Source: Bacteroidales bacterium (GTDB lineage: Bacteria > Bacteroidota > Bacteroidia > Bacteroidales > ML635J-15). From it: a stretch of DNA of 64,000 nucleotides. Position 1 is the first letter of the stretch. Each line of letters opens with the position of its first letter. The stretch is from assembly GCA_003249955.1 (NCBI GenBank), contig QKHS01000014.1:1-64000 (forward strand). The letters run 5' to 3'. Position numbers and translations under genes: made by a program. The notes under the pieces are model-generated. The model had not been told where the DNA came from and did no database searches. It saw only the letters and a list, made by a program, of their open reading frames with translations. This document shows, one piece after another, positions 1 through 7,877 of this stretch.

Positions 1-611
1 GTTGTAATAACATCGTCTATCAGCATCACATGCTTGTTTATTAATAATTCAGGCTCATTTATCACAAACTTTCCTGATACATTTTTCCATCTTTCTTCTT
101 TTGTCATTTTGGTTTGGGTAACAGTTTCCTTTGCTCTTACCAGATTTTCAATCTGCATCGGAATTTTAGTTACTTTTGAAATACCCTCACCTATCATTTC
201 GCTTTGGTTATATCCGCGTTGTTTCTTTCTTTTGGGATGTAAAGGAACAGGTATAATAAAATCTATATCTCCGAAATTTTTTGACTTCATCATTTCAGCC
301 CCTAATTCTTTACCCAGCAAAATTCCTATTTCCGGTTTATTTTTGTATTTAAGACTATGTAACAACTTACGAAACCTGCTTCCTTTATGAAATACAAAAA
401 GTGCCGTTGCTTTTTCAATTTTTATTCTGCCGGTAAATAATTGTGCAACCGGATTTTCCTGATCCGTACAATAATCAGTACGGGGAAGTTCGTACAAACA
501 TTTAAAACAAACCGGAGCTTCATTCTTATGCAAGGCCGTTCCACAAGCTTCACACACATGCGGGAAAAGTAAAAACCAAAAATCTTCCAGATATGTCAGA
601 ATTTTTTTCAA
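1..611 (-). CDS. ComF family phosphoribosyltransferase (3' end outside window)
   Basis: This minus-strand gene runs off the left edge of the window; about 203 residues are visible. The N-terminus has two CxxC pairs (CEAC about residue 20-23, CFKC about 35-38), the zinc-ribbon of ComF proteins. Near the window edge lies the PRPP-binding loop VMLIDDVITT, typical of type I phosphoribosyltransferases. The family is tied to DNA uptake and recombination in competent bacteria, but in non-competent ones the role is unknown. There is no in-frame ATG before an upstream stop at 639-641. I chose the TTG at 609-611, which gives the usual ComF N-terminus and lies about 15 bases downstream of a TAnnTTTG promoter element. 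It is divergent from the vWA gene. Confident on family, less so on start. Confidence 0.9.
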   Translation of the reverse strand, partial: MKKILTYLEDFWFLLFPHVCEACGTALHKNEAPVCFKCLYELPRTDYCTDQENPVAQLFTGRIKIEKATALFVFHKGSRFRKLLHSLKYKNKPEIGILLGKELGAEMMKSKNFGDIDFIIPVPLHPKRKKQRGYNQSEMIGEGISKVTKIPMQIENLVRAKETVTQTKMTKEERWKNVSGKFVINEPELLINKHVMLIDDVIT

Positions 612-625
612 ACTAAAAATTTTAT

Positions 626-633
626 CAAAGTTA
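626..633 (-). promoter_or_regulatory. -7 promoter element for comF
   Basis: Read on the minus strand this is TAACTTTG, an exact match to the Bacteroidota housekeeping -7 consensus TAnnTTTG. It lies about 15 bases before the proposed TTG start and supports that start. No clear -33 TTG was found at the expected distance. Confidence 0.5.
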
Positions 634-658
634 AAAAATTATGATTGTGTTTTATGGA

Positions 659-677
659 ATGAATTTTTAAAATTCAT
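659..677. repeat. Inverted repeat in the comF/vWA divergent promoter region
   Basis: ATGAATTTT and AAAATTCAT form perfect 9-base arms around one central T. It sits between the divergent comF and vWA genes, 36 bases before the vWA start, so it could be an operator. In such AT-rich DNA a chance palindrome is also possible. Confidence 0.35.
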
Positions 678-712
678 CATAGCCACGAAATTAATCAAAA
701 ACGATATAAATT

Positions 713-2593
713 ATGAAAACGACAAAATTTTTAATTAGCATTTGTTTTCTGTTGACCAGCCTGCTTTCTATGGCAACGGGCTCAATTTCAGGAACAGTAG
801 GAGATAACGCAACCGGGAATTCTCTTTCGGGAGCAGAAGTAAAACTTTATAACATGAGTATTATAATCGGCACAGTAAATTCAGACGCCACCGGGTTTTT
901 TGAATTCAAAGATCTTGATCCCGGAGTTTACAGCATCAGAATAACTCAGTCGGGTTATACAGAGTATTTTGAGAAAAATATTATTCTCGCAGAAAATCAG
1001 CATCATAAAATGACCGTTTTTCTTGATATTGTACTGGTTGAGATAGATGCTCTGGTTGTTAAAGAGACCGAAAATTATGTTCTTGCCGAGGAATGCGACA
1101 GGAGTAAGGTTAGCTGTAATAAACAGGCTGTATCAGGAAACGCAATGTCCTTAAGCTATAATGTTGACGATTCATATATTGAGCACAATACCGAGTCTTA
1201 CGATTACATTCAGGAAAACACATTTAAAAAATCGCTCAATGATCCGCTTTCAACCTTTTCAATTGATGTTGACCGTGCATCTTATGCAAATGTCAGAAGA
1301 TTTATTAACAGTTCTGCTTTGCCAAATAAAGATGCCGTAAGAATTGAAGAAATGATAAACTACTTTGATTATGACTACGAAAATCCAAAAGGAGATGCTC
1401 CTTTTGCAACACATCTCGAACTTGGGGAATGTCCGTGGAACTCAAAAAACAAACTTTTGATGATTGGAATTCAGGGAGAGCATGTTGCGGAAGAAAATAT
1501 TCCTGCCTGTAATCTGGTATTTTTGATAGATGTTTCAGGATCAATGAGTAGCCAAAATAAGCTTCCTTTGTTAAAAAAATCATTTAGAATACTGGTTGAC
1601 AAACTCAGACCTCAGGATAAAGTTGCCATCGTTGTTTATGCAGGCGCAGCAGGTTGTGTCTTGCCATCAACAAGCGGTTTAAATAAATCAAAGATTCTTG
1701 CTGCTCTTGACGGGTTGGAATCCGGAGGTTCTACCGCAGGTGGAGAAGGAATTATTCTGGCATATAAAATTGCTGCCGAGAATTTTATCGAAGGCGGGAA
1801 TAACAGAGTTATTCTTGCTTCGGACGGCGATTTTAATGTTGGTGCTAGTTCTGATGCTGAAATGGAAAGGCTGATTGAATCGAAGAGAGATCTGGGTGTT
1901 TATCTTACAATTCTTGGATTCGGAATGGGGAATTACAAGGATTCTAAAATGGAAAACATGTCAAATAAAGGAAACGGCAATTATGCATATATTGACAATA
2001 TTATGGAGTCAAACAAAATCTTTGGACAGGAACTTTGGGGGACTCTTTACACTATAGCCAAAGACGTTAAAATTCAGATAGAATTTAATCCCGGCAAAGT
2101 AAAAGAGTATCGTCTTATCGGCTACGAAAACAGAATGCTTAACAAAGAAGATTTTAACGATGATAAAAAAGATGCCGGTGAAATAGGAAGCGGACACACT
2201 GTTACAGCAATTTACGAACTGGTAATGGCTGACGGAGAATCCGGCTCTTCGAATGTGGACCCACTAAATTATCAGACTTCTCAGATTGTAAAAAGCGATG
2301 ACATTATGACTCTTAAGATAAGATACAAAAAACCTGGGCAGGAAACCAGCCGGTTGATTTCAAGTAAAGTAACAACGAAAGATCTGGCAGTTAAAGCCAG
2401 CTCCAATAACTTCTTAATGGCTGTTGCCGTTGCAGAATTCGGAATGTTGCTCAGAGATTCTGAATTTAAAGGCACATCCTCTTATGACCATGTTCTGCTT
2501 TGGGCAAAAAGAGCCAAAGGAGAAGATACTTACGGATACAGAACCGAATTTATCGGCCTTGTAGAAAAAGCCAAACTTCTTGCAAAATTATAA
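713..2593 (+). CDS. Exported von Willebrand factor A domain protein, YfbK-like
   Basis: The 626-residue product starts with a signal peptide (about residues 1-21), then a carboxypeptidase-regulatory-like beta-sandwich (about 23-105), a linker, a YfbK-type N-terminal region around LSTFSIDVDRASYANVRR, and a vWA domain. The vWA MIDAS motif DVSGSMS begins at residue 273, with the later metal-site Asp in ILASDGDFNVG. The C-terminal part (about 450-626) fits the DUF3520 region that follows vWA in YfbK relatives. MIDAS vWA domains bind ligands through a divalent metal; the partner here is unknown. The gene stands alone and is followed directly by a hairpin terminator. A surface or periplasmic scaffold role is inference. 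Family assignment is confident. Confidence 0.9.
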   Translation: MKTTKFLISICFLLTSLLSMATGSISGTVGDNATGNSLSGAEVKLYNMSIIIGTVNSDATGFFEFKDLDPGVYSIRITQSGYTEYFEKNIILAENQHHKMTVFLDIVLVEIDALVVKETENYVLAEECDRSKVSCNKQAVSGNAMSLSYNVDDSYIEHNTESYDYIQENTFKKSLNDPLSTFSIDVDRASYANVRRFINSSALPNKDAVRIEEMINYFDYDYENPKGDAPFATHLELGECPWNSKNKLLMIGIQGEHVAEENIPACNLVFLIDVSGSMSSQNKLPLLKKSFRILVDKLRPQDKVAIVVYAGAAGCVLPSTSGLNKSKILAALDGLESGGSTAGGEGIILAYKIAAENFIEGGNNRVILASDGDFNVGASSDAEMERLIESKRDLGVYLTILGFGMGNYKDSKMENMSNKGNGNYAYIDNIMESNKIFGQELWGTLYTIAKDVKIQIEFNPGKVKEYRLIGYENRMLNKEDFNDDKKDAGEIGSGHTVTAIYELVMADGESGSSNVDPLNYQTSQIVKSDDIMTLKIRYKKPGQETSRLISSKVTTKDLAVKASSNNFLMAVAVAEFGMLLRDSEFKGTSSYDHVLLWAKRAKGEDTYGYRTEFIGLVEKAKLLAKL

Positions 2594-2614
2594 ACATTAA
2601 ATACCGAAGAAATG

Positions 2615-2640
2615 GGCTGCAGAAAACTGCGGCCTTTTTT
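2615..2640 (+). terminator. Rho-independent terminator after the vWA gene
   Basis: GGCTGCAG and CTGCGGCC pair around an AAAA loop with one G-T wobble, followed by six T. It begins 21 bases after the stop codon. Confidence 0.8.
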
Positions 2641-2647
2641 GTTTAAC

Positions 2648-2810
2648 AGAAATGTCGTAGTTTTCTCTGTTGGACATTGGATATTCGTCATTCTTCTTTG
2701 GATATTAAAAAATAACCAACATCCAAGGTTGAATAACCAATAACCAAATTAAGAAATGTTGTAGTTTTCTCTGTTGGACATTGGACATTCTTCATTCTTT
2801 TTTGGATATT
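2648..2810. repeat. Pair of 59-base direct repeats
   Basis: Copy 1 is 2648-2706 and copy 2 is 2752-2810, both 59 bases with four mismatches. Each contains the phrase TTGGACATTGGA/C followed by TATT- or CATT-rich sequence. The 45-base spacer holds complementary-looking short words (AATAACCAACATCC, AATAACCAATAACC), so the unit could fold. No coding potential. This fills most of the 316-base gap between the vWA and GSCFA genes. It looks like a noncoding intergenic repeat family or a recent local duplication. Confidence 0.75.
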
Positions 2811-2909
2811 GACACTGTTGTTCTTATCATATTCACATTTCCCGTAAAAGTGCATGACAAAGAAAACTTCCTGTCATCAAATATTTTTAATAAATTTACC
2901 ACAAAAAAG

Positions 2910-3887
2910 ATGAACTTCAGAACGAATGTTGAAATCCCTGATTTCGGATTTGAAATAAATTATACTCAATCCTGTATTTTCACCGGCTCTTGTTTTGCAG
3001 AAAACATCGGGAACAAAATGAAAACAGCAAAATTTAAATGTCTGGTAAATCCTGCCGGAATTCACTACAATCCTTTATCTGTAGCAGATTCAATAAAAAT
3101 GGCTGTTTCCGGAAATCAGATAAATATTGATGATTTGTTTTTCGCAAACGGGATATGGAACCATTTTAATTTTCACAGCCGGTTTTCCGGATTAACAGCA
3201 AATGAAACCTGTGCAAAAATGAATACTGCTATGTATGATTTTTATGCTGGACTTAAAACAGCTTCTCATCTTTTTGTAACATTCGGAACCTCCTTTATTT
3301 ATGAATTGGGGGAAACGGGTAAAACAGTCAGCAATTGTCATAAAATTCCGGCTAATAAATTTAACCGGCGATTTGTAAGAACTGATGAAACTGTTGAAGT
3401 ATGGCAAGATTTGCAAAACATACTAAAAAATATTAACCCGGAATTAAATATTATTTTTACAGTCAGTCCTGTTCGCCATTTTAAAGACGGGGCAACAAAC
3501 AATCAGTATAGCAAGTCTGCTTTATTGCTTGCTGTAAAGGAACTTACCGAAAGGAATGAAAATATGTATTATTTCCCGGCATATGAGATTATAATGGACG
3601 AACTCCGTGATTACAGATTTTATGCAGACGACATGCTACATCCTTCGGAAACAGCGGTAAATTACATCTGGGAGAAATTTTCAAAATCTTTCTTCACAAA
3701 GCATACTGAAGAGATTATACAAAAAACGGAAAAAATTGTAACTGCATCAGGACACCGGGTTTTTAATCCTGAAACAGAAGAACACAGAAGGTTTTGCACA
3801 AAAATGCTGAATCAAATAACCGATTTGTGCAAAGAGAACCCTCAACTTGATTTTTCAGAAGAAATTGCAGCATTCAGGATTGCCTGA
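2910..3887 (+). CDS. GSCFA domain protein
   Basis: A 325-residue protein with the family signature GSCFAENIG at residues 26-34, the motif that names the GSCFA family (PF08885). Further family-like segments are FVTFGTSFIYE, FTVSPVRHFKDG and ADDMLHPSE. The DDMLHPSE segment resembles the Asp-His block of SGNH-type esterases, so an acyl-hydrolase or acyltransferase activity is possible but unproven. The ATG at 2910 was chosen because the longer reading from 2781 would start inside the direct repeat and add 43 unrelated residues. No signal peptide is seen. It is isolated from other genes. Confidence 0.9.
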   Translation: MNFRTNVEIPDFGFEINYTQSCIFTGSCFAENIGNKMKTAKFKCLVNPAGIHYNPLSVADSIKMAVSGNQINIDDLFFANGIWNHFNFHSRFSGLTANETCAKMNTAMYDFYAGLKTASHLFVTFGTSFIYELGETGKTVSNCHKIPANKFNRRFVRTDETVEVWQDLQNILKNINPELNIIFTVSPVRHFKDGATNNQYSKSALLLAVKELTERNENMYYFPAYEIIMDELRDYRFYADDMLHPSETAVNYIWEKFSKSFFTKHTEEIIQKTEKIVTASGHRVFNPETEEHRRFCTKMLNQITDLCKENPQLDFSEEIAAFRIA

Positions 3888-4057
3888 TAAGAACACAAAA
3901 ATACTCTTATTCAAAAAGTGTTCTAATAATAAATAAGATTCGTTTTCCTGTAACATTAGCCCGTGTAATTAAATAATTATCAGATATTTAGCAATCTGCT
4001 CCAACAATTTACAAATCAATCCGGTTTATACAATAAGTAACCATAACATTTTATATC

Positions 4058-4480
4058 ATGAATATTAAAAAACTTTTCTTCACAAAATATAATGAAGGAC
4101 TTTTAAATGTCTGGCTTTTGATTTTAAGAATTATAGCAGGTGCGTTTATGCTTACACACGGACTTGCGAAGTTTGAGCTTCTTATTTCGGGACAGGAAAT
4201 TATGTTTCCCGATCCTGTAGGGTTGGGATCGAATCTGTCTTTTTTCCTGATTGTCTTTGCTGAATTTTTCTGTTCTATATTCCTGATTACAGGTTTCGTA
4301 ACCAGATTTTCAGCAATTCCGTTAAGCATTTCAATGTTTGTTGCAGGATTTATTGTTCATCAAAATGATCCGTTTGCCACAAAAGAGCTTGCACTGATTT
4401 ATCTGGTAATTTTTATGGGTTTTATTTTTACCGGAGGTGGTAAATACTCTGTTGATTACTTAATATGGGGACGAAAGTAG
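4058..4480 (+). CDS. DoxX family membrane protein
   Basis: A 140-residue protein with four hydrophobic segments and the DoxX features: an early LRIIAGAFMLTHGLAKFE segment, a central helix FFLIVFAEFFCSIFLITGF, and a last helix ending in a GGGKYSVDYLI turn. DoxX proteins are small inner-membrane proteins linked in various bacteria to redox or oxidative-stress functions; the exact job here cannot be read from the sequence. Flanked by intergenic gaps on both sides, so probably monocistronic. Confidence 0.88.
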   Translation: MNIKKLFFTKYNEGLLNVWLLILRIIAGAFMLTHGLAKFELLISGQEIMFPDPVGLGSNLSFFLIVFAEFFCSIFLITGFVTRFSAIPLSISMFVAGFIVHQNDPFATKELALIYLVIFMGFIFTGGGKYSVDYLIWGRK

Positions 4481-4627
4481 AAACATTTTAAAGCTCAGAT
4501 TTATCTTCTCATGAATCAGATTTAACACAATCAGATATTGGATTAATATAATTTTTGCATGTAAAATCATTATAAAAATCTCAATATAAATAACATCTGC
4601 AAAATAAATATCTAATTAATTCTGTTA

Positions 4628-4657
4628 TTGTAGTATTGCCAAAAAGGAATAAATTTG
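4628..4657 (+). promoter_or_regulatory. Promoter of the thioredoxin-fold gene; decides its start
   Basis: TTG at 4628-4630 and TAAATTTG at 4650-4657 match the -33 and -7 Bacteroidota elements with a 19-base spacer. The -7 element lies downstream of the TTG at 4636, so that codon would not be in the transcript; the GTG at 4678 is therefore the better start. Confidence 0.6.
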
Positions 4658-4677
4658 CAACAGATAAAACAGAATTT

Positions 4678-6090
4678 GTGAGAAGATATATTTTTATACT
4701 ATTTATTGTTTTTGCGTTTTATGCCCAAGGTGAGAATGTTAGAATATTTGGTAATGCCAGGGATTATGCAGGAAGCGAGCTTATTTTTTACAAATATTCC
4801 GACAGAATTACTTTTATAAAAGAGCAGGTTTTTACATTAAAAATTGACAGTAACGGAGATTTTGATGTAAGTGCAAACTTTGATGAGATTACTTATGTCT
4901 TTGGTGATTTCGGAGTATATCACGCTTATTTTTATGCAGAGCCCGGAGGCGTTTACGAGTTGGTATTGCCTCAATTTGATGAAAAAGACGAAAAAGATAT
5001 TTTTAACCCCTATTTTTCTCCGGAAGAAGTGCATCTGGGAATAAAAAATCTGAAAAAAACAGATCTTAATTATCTGATTATTGATTTTGACTATTTTTAT
5101 TTCCGCTATCTGGATATGAGATATCTGGATGTTTATGCAGAGGGATTAAGTTCTGATGTTGACACATTCATTACAAATATAAATATTCGTTATAAAGATG
5201 TTGACAATCAATACTTTAACGAATATAAAAAATACAGAATAGCGGCCCTTAAGGACTTTGCAACGCAAAAGCAATATGAAACAGCTCTGGTATATGCATA
5301 CTTTACAAAAGAACCGGTTTTGTACGATAATCCTGCTTATATGGACTTGTTTAACAATATTTATGCTGATTATTTTGATGAATATCTGACGGGCCCCAAC
5401 GGTTCAATTCTGTATGCAATAATAAATTACGGACATAGTATCAGCAGATTAAAAAAGCTTCTGAATCAAAAGATTGAATTTAAAACTCCACAGTTCAGGG
5501 AACTTGTAATTTTGAAAGGGCTAAATGACGCCTTTGCAAATAAAAATCTACAATGGCTGCCATTATTGCTAACTCTGGATTCTGTTCATCTTTCGACAAG
5601 ATTTCCCATGCATCAGAAAATAGCTCAAAACATCGCCGATAATGTTTTGAGTCTTGCAAAAGGAACTATAGCACCACCATTTGAATTACCTGACACTGCC
5701 GGCAATTTAAAATCACTTCATGATTGCAGAGGCAAATATGTTTATCTTCATTTTGCAAATACAACATCATATACCTCTCAAACAGAATTCGGATTAATAA
5801 AAAATCTGTATGAAAGATACAAGGGAGTCTGTATTTTTATCACTGTACTAACTGATGAAGATCAGGAAGCGGCAAAAGAGTTTATCCGGGAAAACGACCT
5901 TAAATGGGACTTTTTGTTCACCGAAATAAATTCTTCGGTTATAAGTACATATAACGTTACTGCTTATCCAACCTATTATCTTATAGACACATTCGGAACT
6001 CTTATAATGTCGCCGGCTCCGTCACCGTCAGAAAATTTTGAAACATATTTTTTTAAAATTGCAGGCGGAACCGAAGAAGAAAAGAAATAA
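4678..6090 (+). CDS. Exported protein with C-terminal thioredoxin fold lacking the CxxC site
   Basis: Starting at the GTG, the 470-residue product opens with a signal peptide (MRRYIFILFIVFAFYAQG). The middle is rich in Tyr, Asp and Asn, as in Bacteroidota TlpA/DUF4369-type proteins. Residues about 329-470 form a TlpA/AhpC-like thioredoxin domain: the APPFELPDTAG entry, YVYLHFANTTSYTSQTEF where the WCxxC active site should be, and the cis-proline in TAYPTYYLID. Both active-site cysteines are missing (NTTSYTS), so thiol-disulfide exchange is unlikely. The start choice rests on the promoter at 4628-4657 and on the signal peptide; TTG at 4636 would bury the signal peptide behind 14 charged residues. 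Convergent with the NUDIX gene, 13 bases apart. Confidence 0.8.
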   Translation: MRRYIFILFIVFAFYAQGENVRIFGNARDYAGSELIFYKYSDRITFIKEQVFTLKIDSNGDFDVSANFDEITYVFGDFGVYHAYFYAEPGGVYELVLPQFDEKDEKDIFNPYFSPEEVHLGIKNLKKTDLNYLIIDFDYFYFRYLDMRYLDVYAEGLSSDVDTFITNINIRYKDVDNQYFNEYKKYRIAALKDFATQKQYETALVYAYFTKEPVLYDNPAYMDLFNNIYADYFDEYLTGPNGSILYAIINYGHSISRLKKLLNQKIEFKTPQFRELVILKGLNDAFANKNLQWLPLLLTLDSVHLSTRFPMHQKIAQNIADNVLSLAKGTIAPPFELPDTAGNLKSLHDCRGKYVYLHFANTTSYTSQTEFGLIKNLYERYKGVCIFITVLTDEDQEAAKEFIRENDLKWDFLFTEINSSVISTYNVTAYPTYYLIDTFGTLIMSPAPSPSENFETYFFKIAGGTEEEKK

Positions 6091-6103
6091 CCTTACGTTT
6101 CTC

Positions 6104-6715
6104 TTAATATTCTATGCCGGTATCAAAAAGATCAATCAGTGAAGGATATGTGCCTTCTTTAAACTTGTTTATTTGTGATTTATCCATCCATCCGGTTTCG
6201 GTAATATCTTCTTCTGTTTGAGGAGTTAGTGTATCGTCTCCGTAAAATCTCATCAGAAACCAGGATGTTTCTTTTAATACAAACCGCCCTTTGAGCGGAT
6301 AAATGTGATAGATGTTCATCAGTTTTTTTTCAATTTGCAGGTCTGCTTCATTAATTCCACATTCTTCGCAAACTTCACGAACAGCCCCGGTTTCAGGATC
6401 TTCGCCCTTTTCCAGTTTGCCTTTCGGAAAGTCAAAATATCCAAGACGCCTGATATACAGTATCTTGCCGGCTTTGTCAAAGACTAATCCTCCGGCAGCA
6501 TAAATTATTTTAAATTCCCCGCATATAAATTCCGGCAGAGTTTTGAAATCTTTTCCATAAATATTCAGACAAGGAGAGTCCTTATGATTAAGAAAAATAT
6601 TCAGTTCGTTTTTAATTTTTTCTTCGTTCAAAAAGTTTATTTTTGTGAACGATTTATCATCCGTTTCTTTTTCGGAGATAAGCAAAATTTTATTATTGTA
6701 AAATATTTTAAACAT
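6104..6715 (-). CDS. NUDIX hydrolase
   Basis: A 203-residue protein with a complete NUDIX box: GKLEKGE, seven residues, then REVCEECGI, matching Gx5Ex7REUxEExGU. This loop-helix-loop holds the divalent metal and cleaves a nucleoside diphosphate linked to another moiety. The N-terminal 70 residues are a separate small domain of unknown role; the last 30 residues are family-like (TGWMDKSQINKFKEGTYPSL). Substrate cannot be told. Its start codon is only six bases from the pyrE start on the other strand, so each promoter must lie inside the neighbour's coding sequence or be shared. Confidence 0.9.
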   Translation of the reverse strand: MFKIFYNNKILLISEKETDDKSFTKINFLNEEKIKNELNIFLNHKDSPCLNIYGKDFKTLPEFICGEFKIIYAAGGLVFDKAGKILYIRRLGYFDFPKGKLEKGEDPETGAVREVCEECGINEADLQIEKKLMNIYHIYPLKGRFVLKETSWFLMRFYGDDTLTPQTEEDITETGWMDKSQINKFKEGTYPSLIDLFDTGIEY

Positions 6716-6721
6716 AAGCTA

Positions 6722-7354
6722 ATGGAACAAATTGCAAAACACATCGCTGAAAAACTTTTACAAATTAAAGCAATTAAATTAGAGCCTGCAAATCATTTTA
6801 CATGGGCATCGGGATGGTTTTCACCAATTTATTGCGATAACAGAAAAACTTTGTCTTATCCTGAGGTAAGAACTTTTATAAAAGATTCTTTTGTAACAGT
6901 TATCAAGGAAAAGTTTGGTGATTTTGATGTTATTGCAGGTGTTGCAACAGGTGCAATTGCACAAGGAGCATTAGTAGCCGAAGCAATGAATAAACCATTT
7001 GTTTATGTTCGTTCTCAACCTAAAGAGCATGGTATGGGAAACCAGATTGAAGGCAAATTAGATCCAAACCAGAAAGTTCTCGTAATAGAAGATCTTATTT
7101 CTACAGGAGGCAGTAGTCTTAGCGCAGTAAATGCAATTCGTGAAGCTAATTGCGAAGTTGTTGGTATGGCAGCTATTTTTACATACAACTTCAAAAAATC
7201 AACTGACAGTTTTGAGGCTGCAAATGTTAAACTGGTTACTTTAAGTAATTATGAAGCTCTTATTGAACAGGCAATAGAAACCGGTTATGTTTCTGAATCT
7301 GATTTGAATCTTCTTAAAGAGTGGAGACTGGATCCGGGTAACTGGAAAAAATAA
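6722..7354 (+). CDS. pyrE: Orotate phosphoribosyltransferase
   Basis: 210 residues, the usual length. It converts orotate and PRPP to orotidine 5'-phosphate in de novo pyrimidine synthesis. Visible motifs: the substrate loop VRSQPKEHGMGNQIEG and the PRPP-binding motif VLVIEDLISTGGSS. The ATG at 6722 gives the normal N-terminus (MEQIAKHIAEKLLQIKAIKL); a longer reading to 6584 would overlap the divergent NUDIX gene for 46 codons and has no support. The downstream SRPBCC gene follows on the same strand after 118 bases. Confidence 0.95.
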   Translation: MEQIAKHIAEKLLQIKAIKLEPANHFTWASGWFSPIYCDNRKTLSYPEVRTFIKDSFVTVIKEKFGDFDVIAGVATGAIAQGALVAEAMNKPFVYVRSQPKEHGMGNQIEGKLDPNQKVLVIEDLISTGGSSLSAVNAIREANCEVVGMAAIFTYNFKKSTDSFEAANVKLVTLSNYEALIEQAIETGYVSESDLNLLKEWRLDPGNWKK

Positions 7355-7472
7355 TAGTACCGGTATAACCGGAAGAGTGGGGACGCTTCAGCCTGATTTA
7401 TGTTACCTGTAGTTTTGGTCATGAATAAAGTTGAAGCATGGAATGATATTCACTACTTTAGTCATTTAATTT

Positions 7473-7877
7473 ATGAAAGATCTTGAAGTAATAAGTAAAA
7501 CCGGAAAAATAAGTAATTCTGATGAAAGAGTTTTTAACTTTTTTTCAGACTTAAGAAATTTATCAAAACTTATTCCTCCTGATGTAAATGATTGGACTGC
7601 CACCGAAAGCAATTGTTCTTTTACAATAAAAGGACAGAGAATGTCTCTTGTTGTAATTGACAGAGATCCGTTTAAAACAATAAAAATAACCGGGGATGAC
7701 GGCTCTCCTTACAATTTTTTCCTGTGGATTCAGCTTAAAAGTTTGTCAGCTTATGAAACTGCGGTAAGGCTTGTTGTAAGAGCACAGCTAAATATGATAA
7801 TGCGTACTGCTGTTAAAAAACCTTTGCAACAGGGGCTTGACCAGTTGGTTGATTATATGAAAATGCTTCCTTACTGA
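7473..7877 (+). CDS. SRPBCC/START-like family protein
   Basis: A 134-residue protein with the pattern of the SRPBCC (Bet v 1-like) hydrophobic-pocket fold: an N-terminal strand ending in ERVFNFFSDLRNLSKLIP, alternating strands, and a long C-terminal helix KKPLQQGLDQLVDYMKML. Such proteins bind lipids or other hydrophobic ligands; the ligand here is unknown. It follows pyrE on the same strand. Its stop codon overlaps the convergent T9SS gene by seven bases (7871-7877), so no terminator fits between them. Confidence 0.75.
   Translation: MKDLEVISKTGKISNSDERVFNFFSDLRNLSKLIPPDVNDWTATESNCSFTIKGQRMSLVVIDRDPFKTIKITGDDGSPYNFFLWIQLKSLSAYETAVRLVVRAQLNMIMRTAVKKPLQQGLDQLVDYMKMLPY

Noticed and set aside
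2781-2909. Upstream extension of the GSCFA gene from the TTG at 2781
   Set aside because: It begins inside the second direct repeat and adds 43 residues with no family resemblance; the ATG at 2910 gives the normal start.
3890-3924. Inverted repeat AGAACAC/GTGTTCT after the GSCFA gene
   Set aside because: The 21-base loop is long and there is no T run, so I could not call it a terminator.
4495-4539. Three TCAGAT words spaced 21 and 15 bases after DoxX
   Set aside because: Words are short, spacing is uneven and base composition makes this likely by chance.
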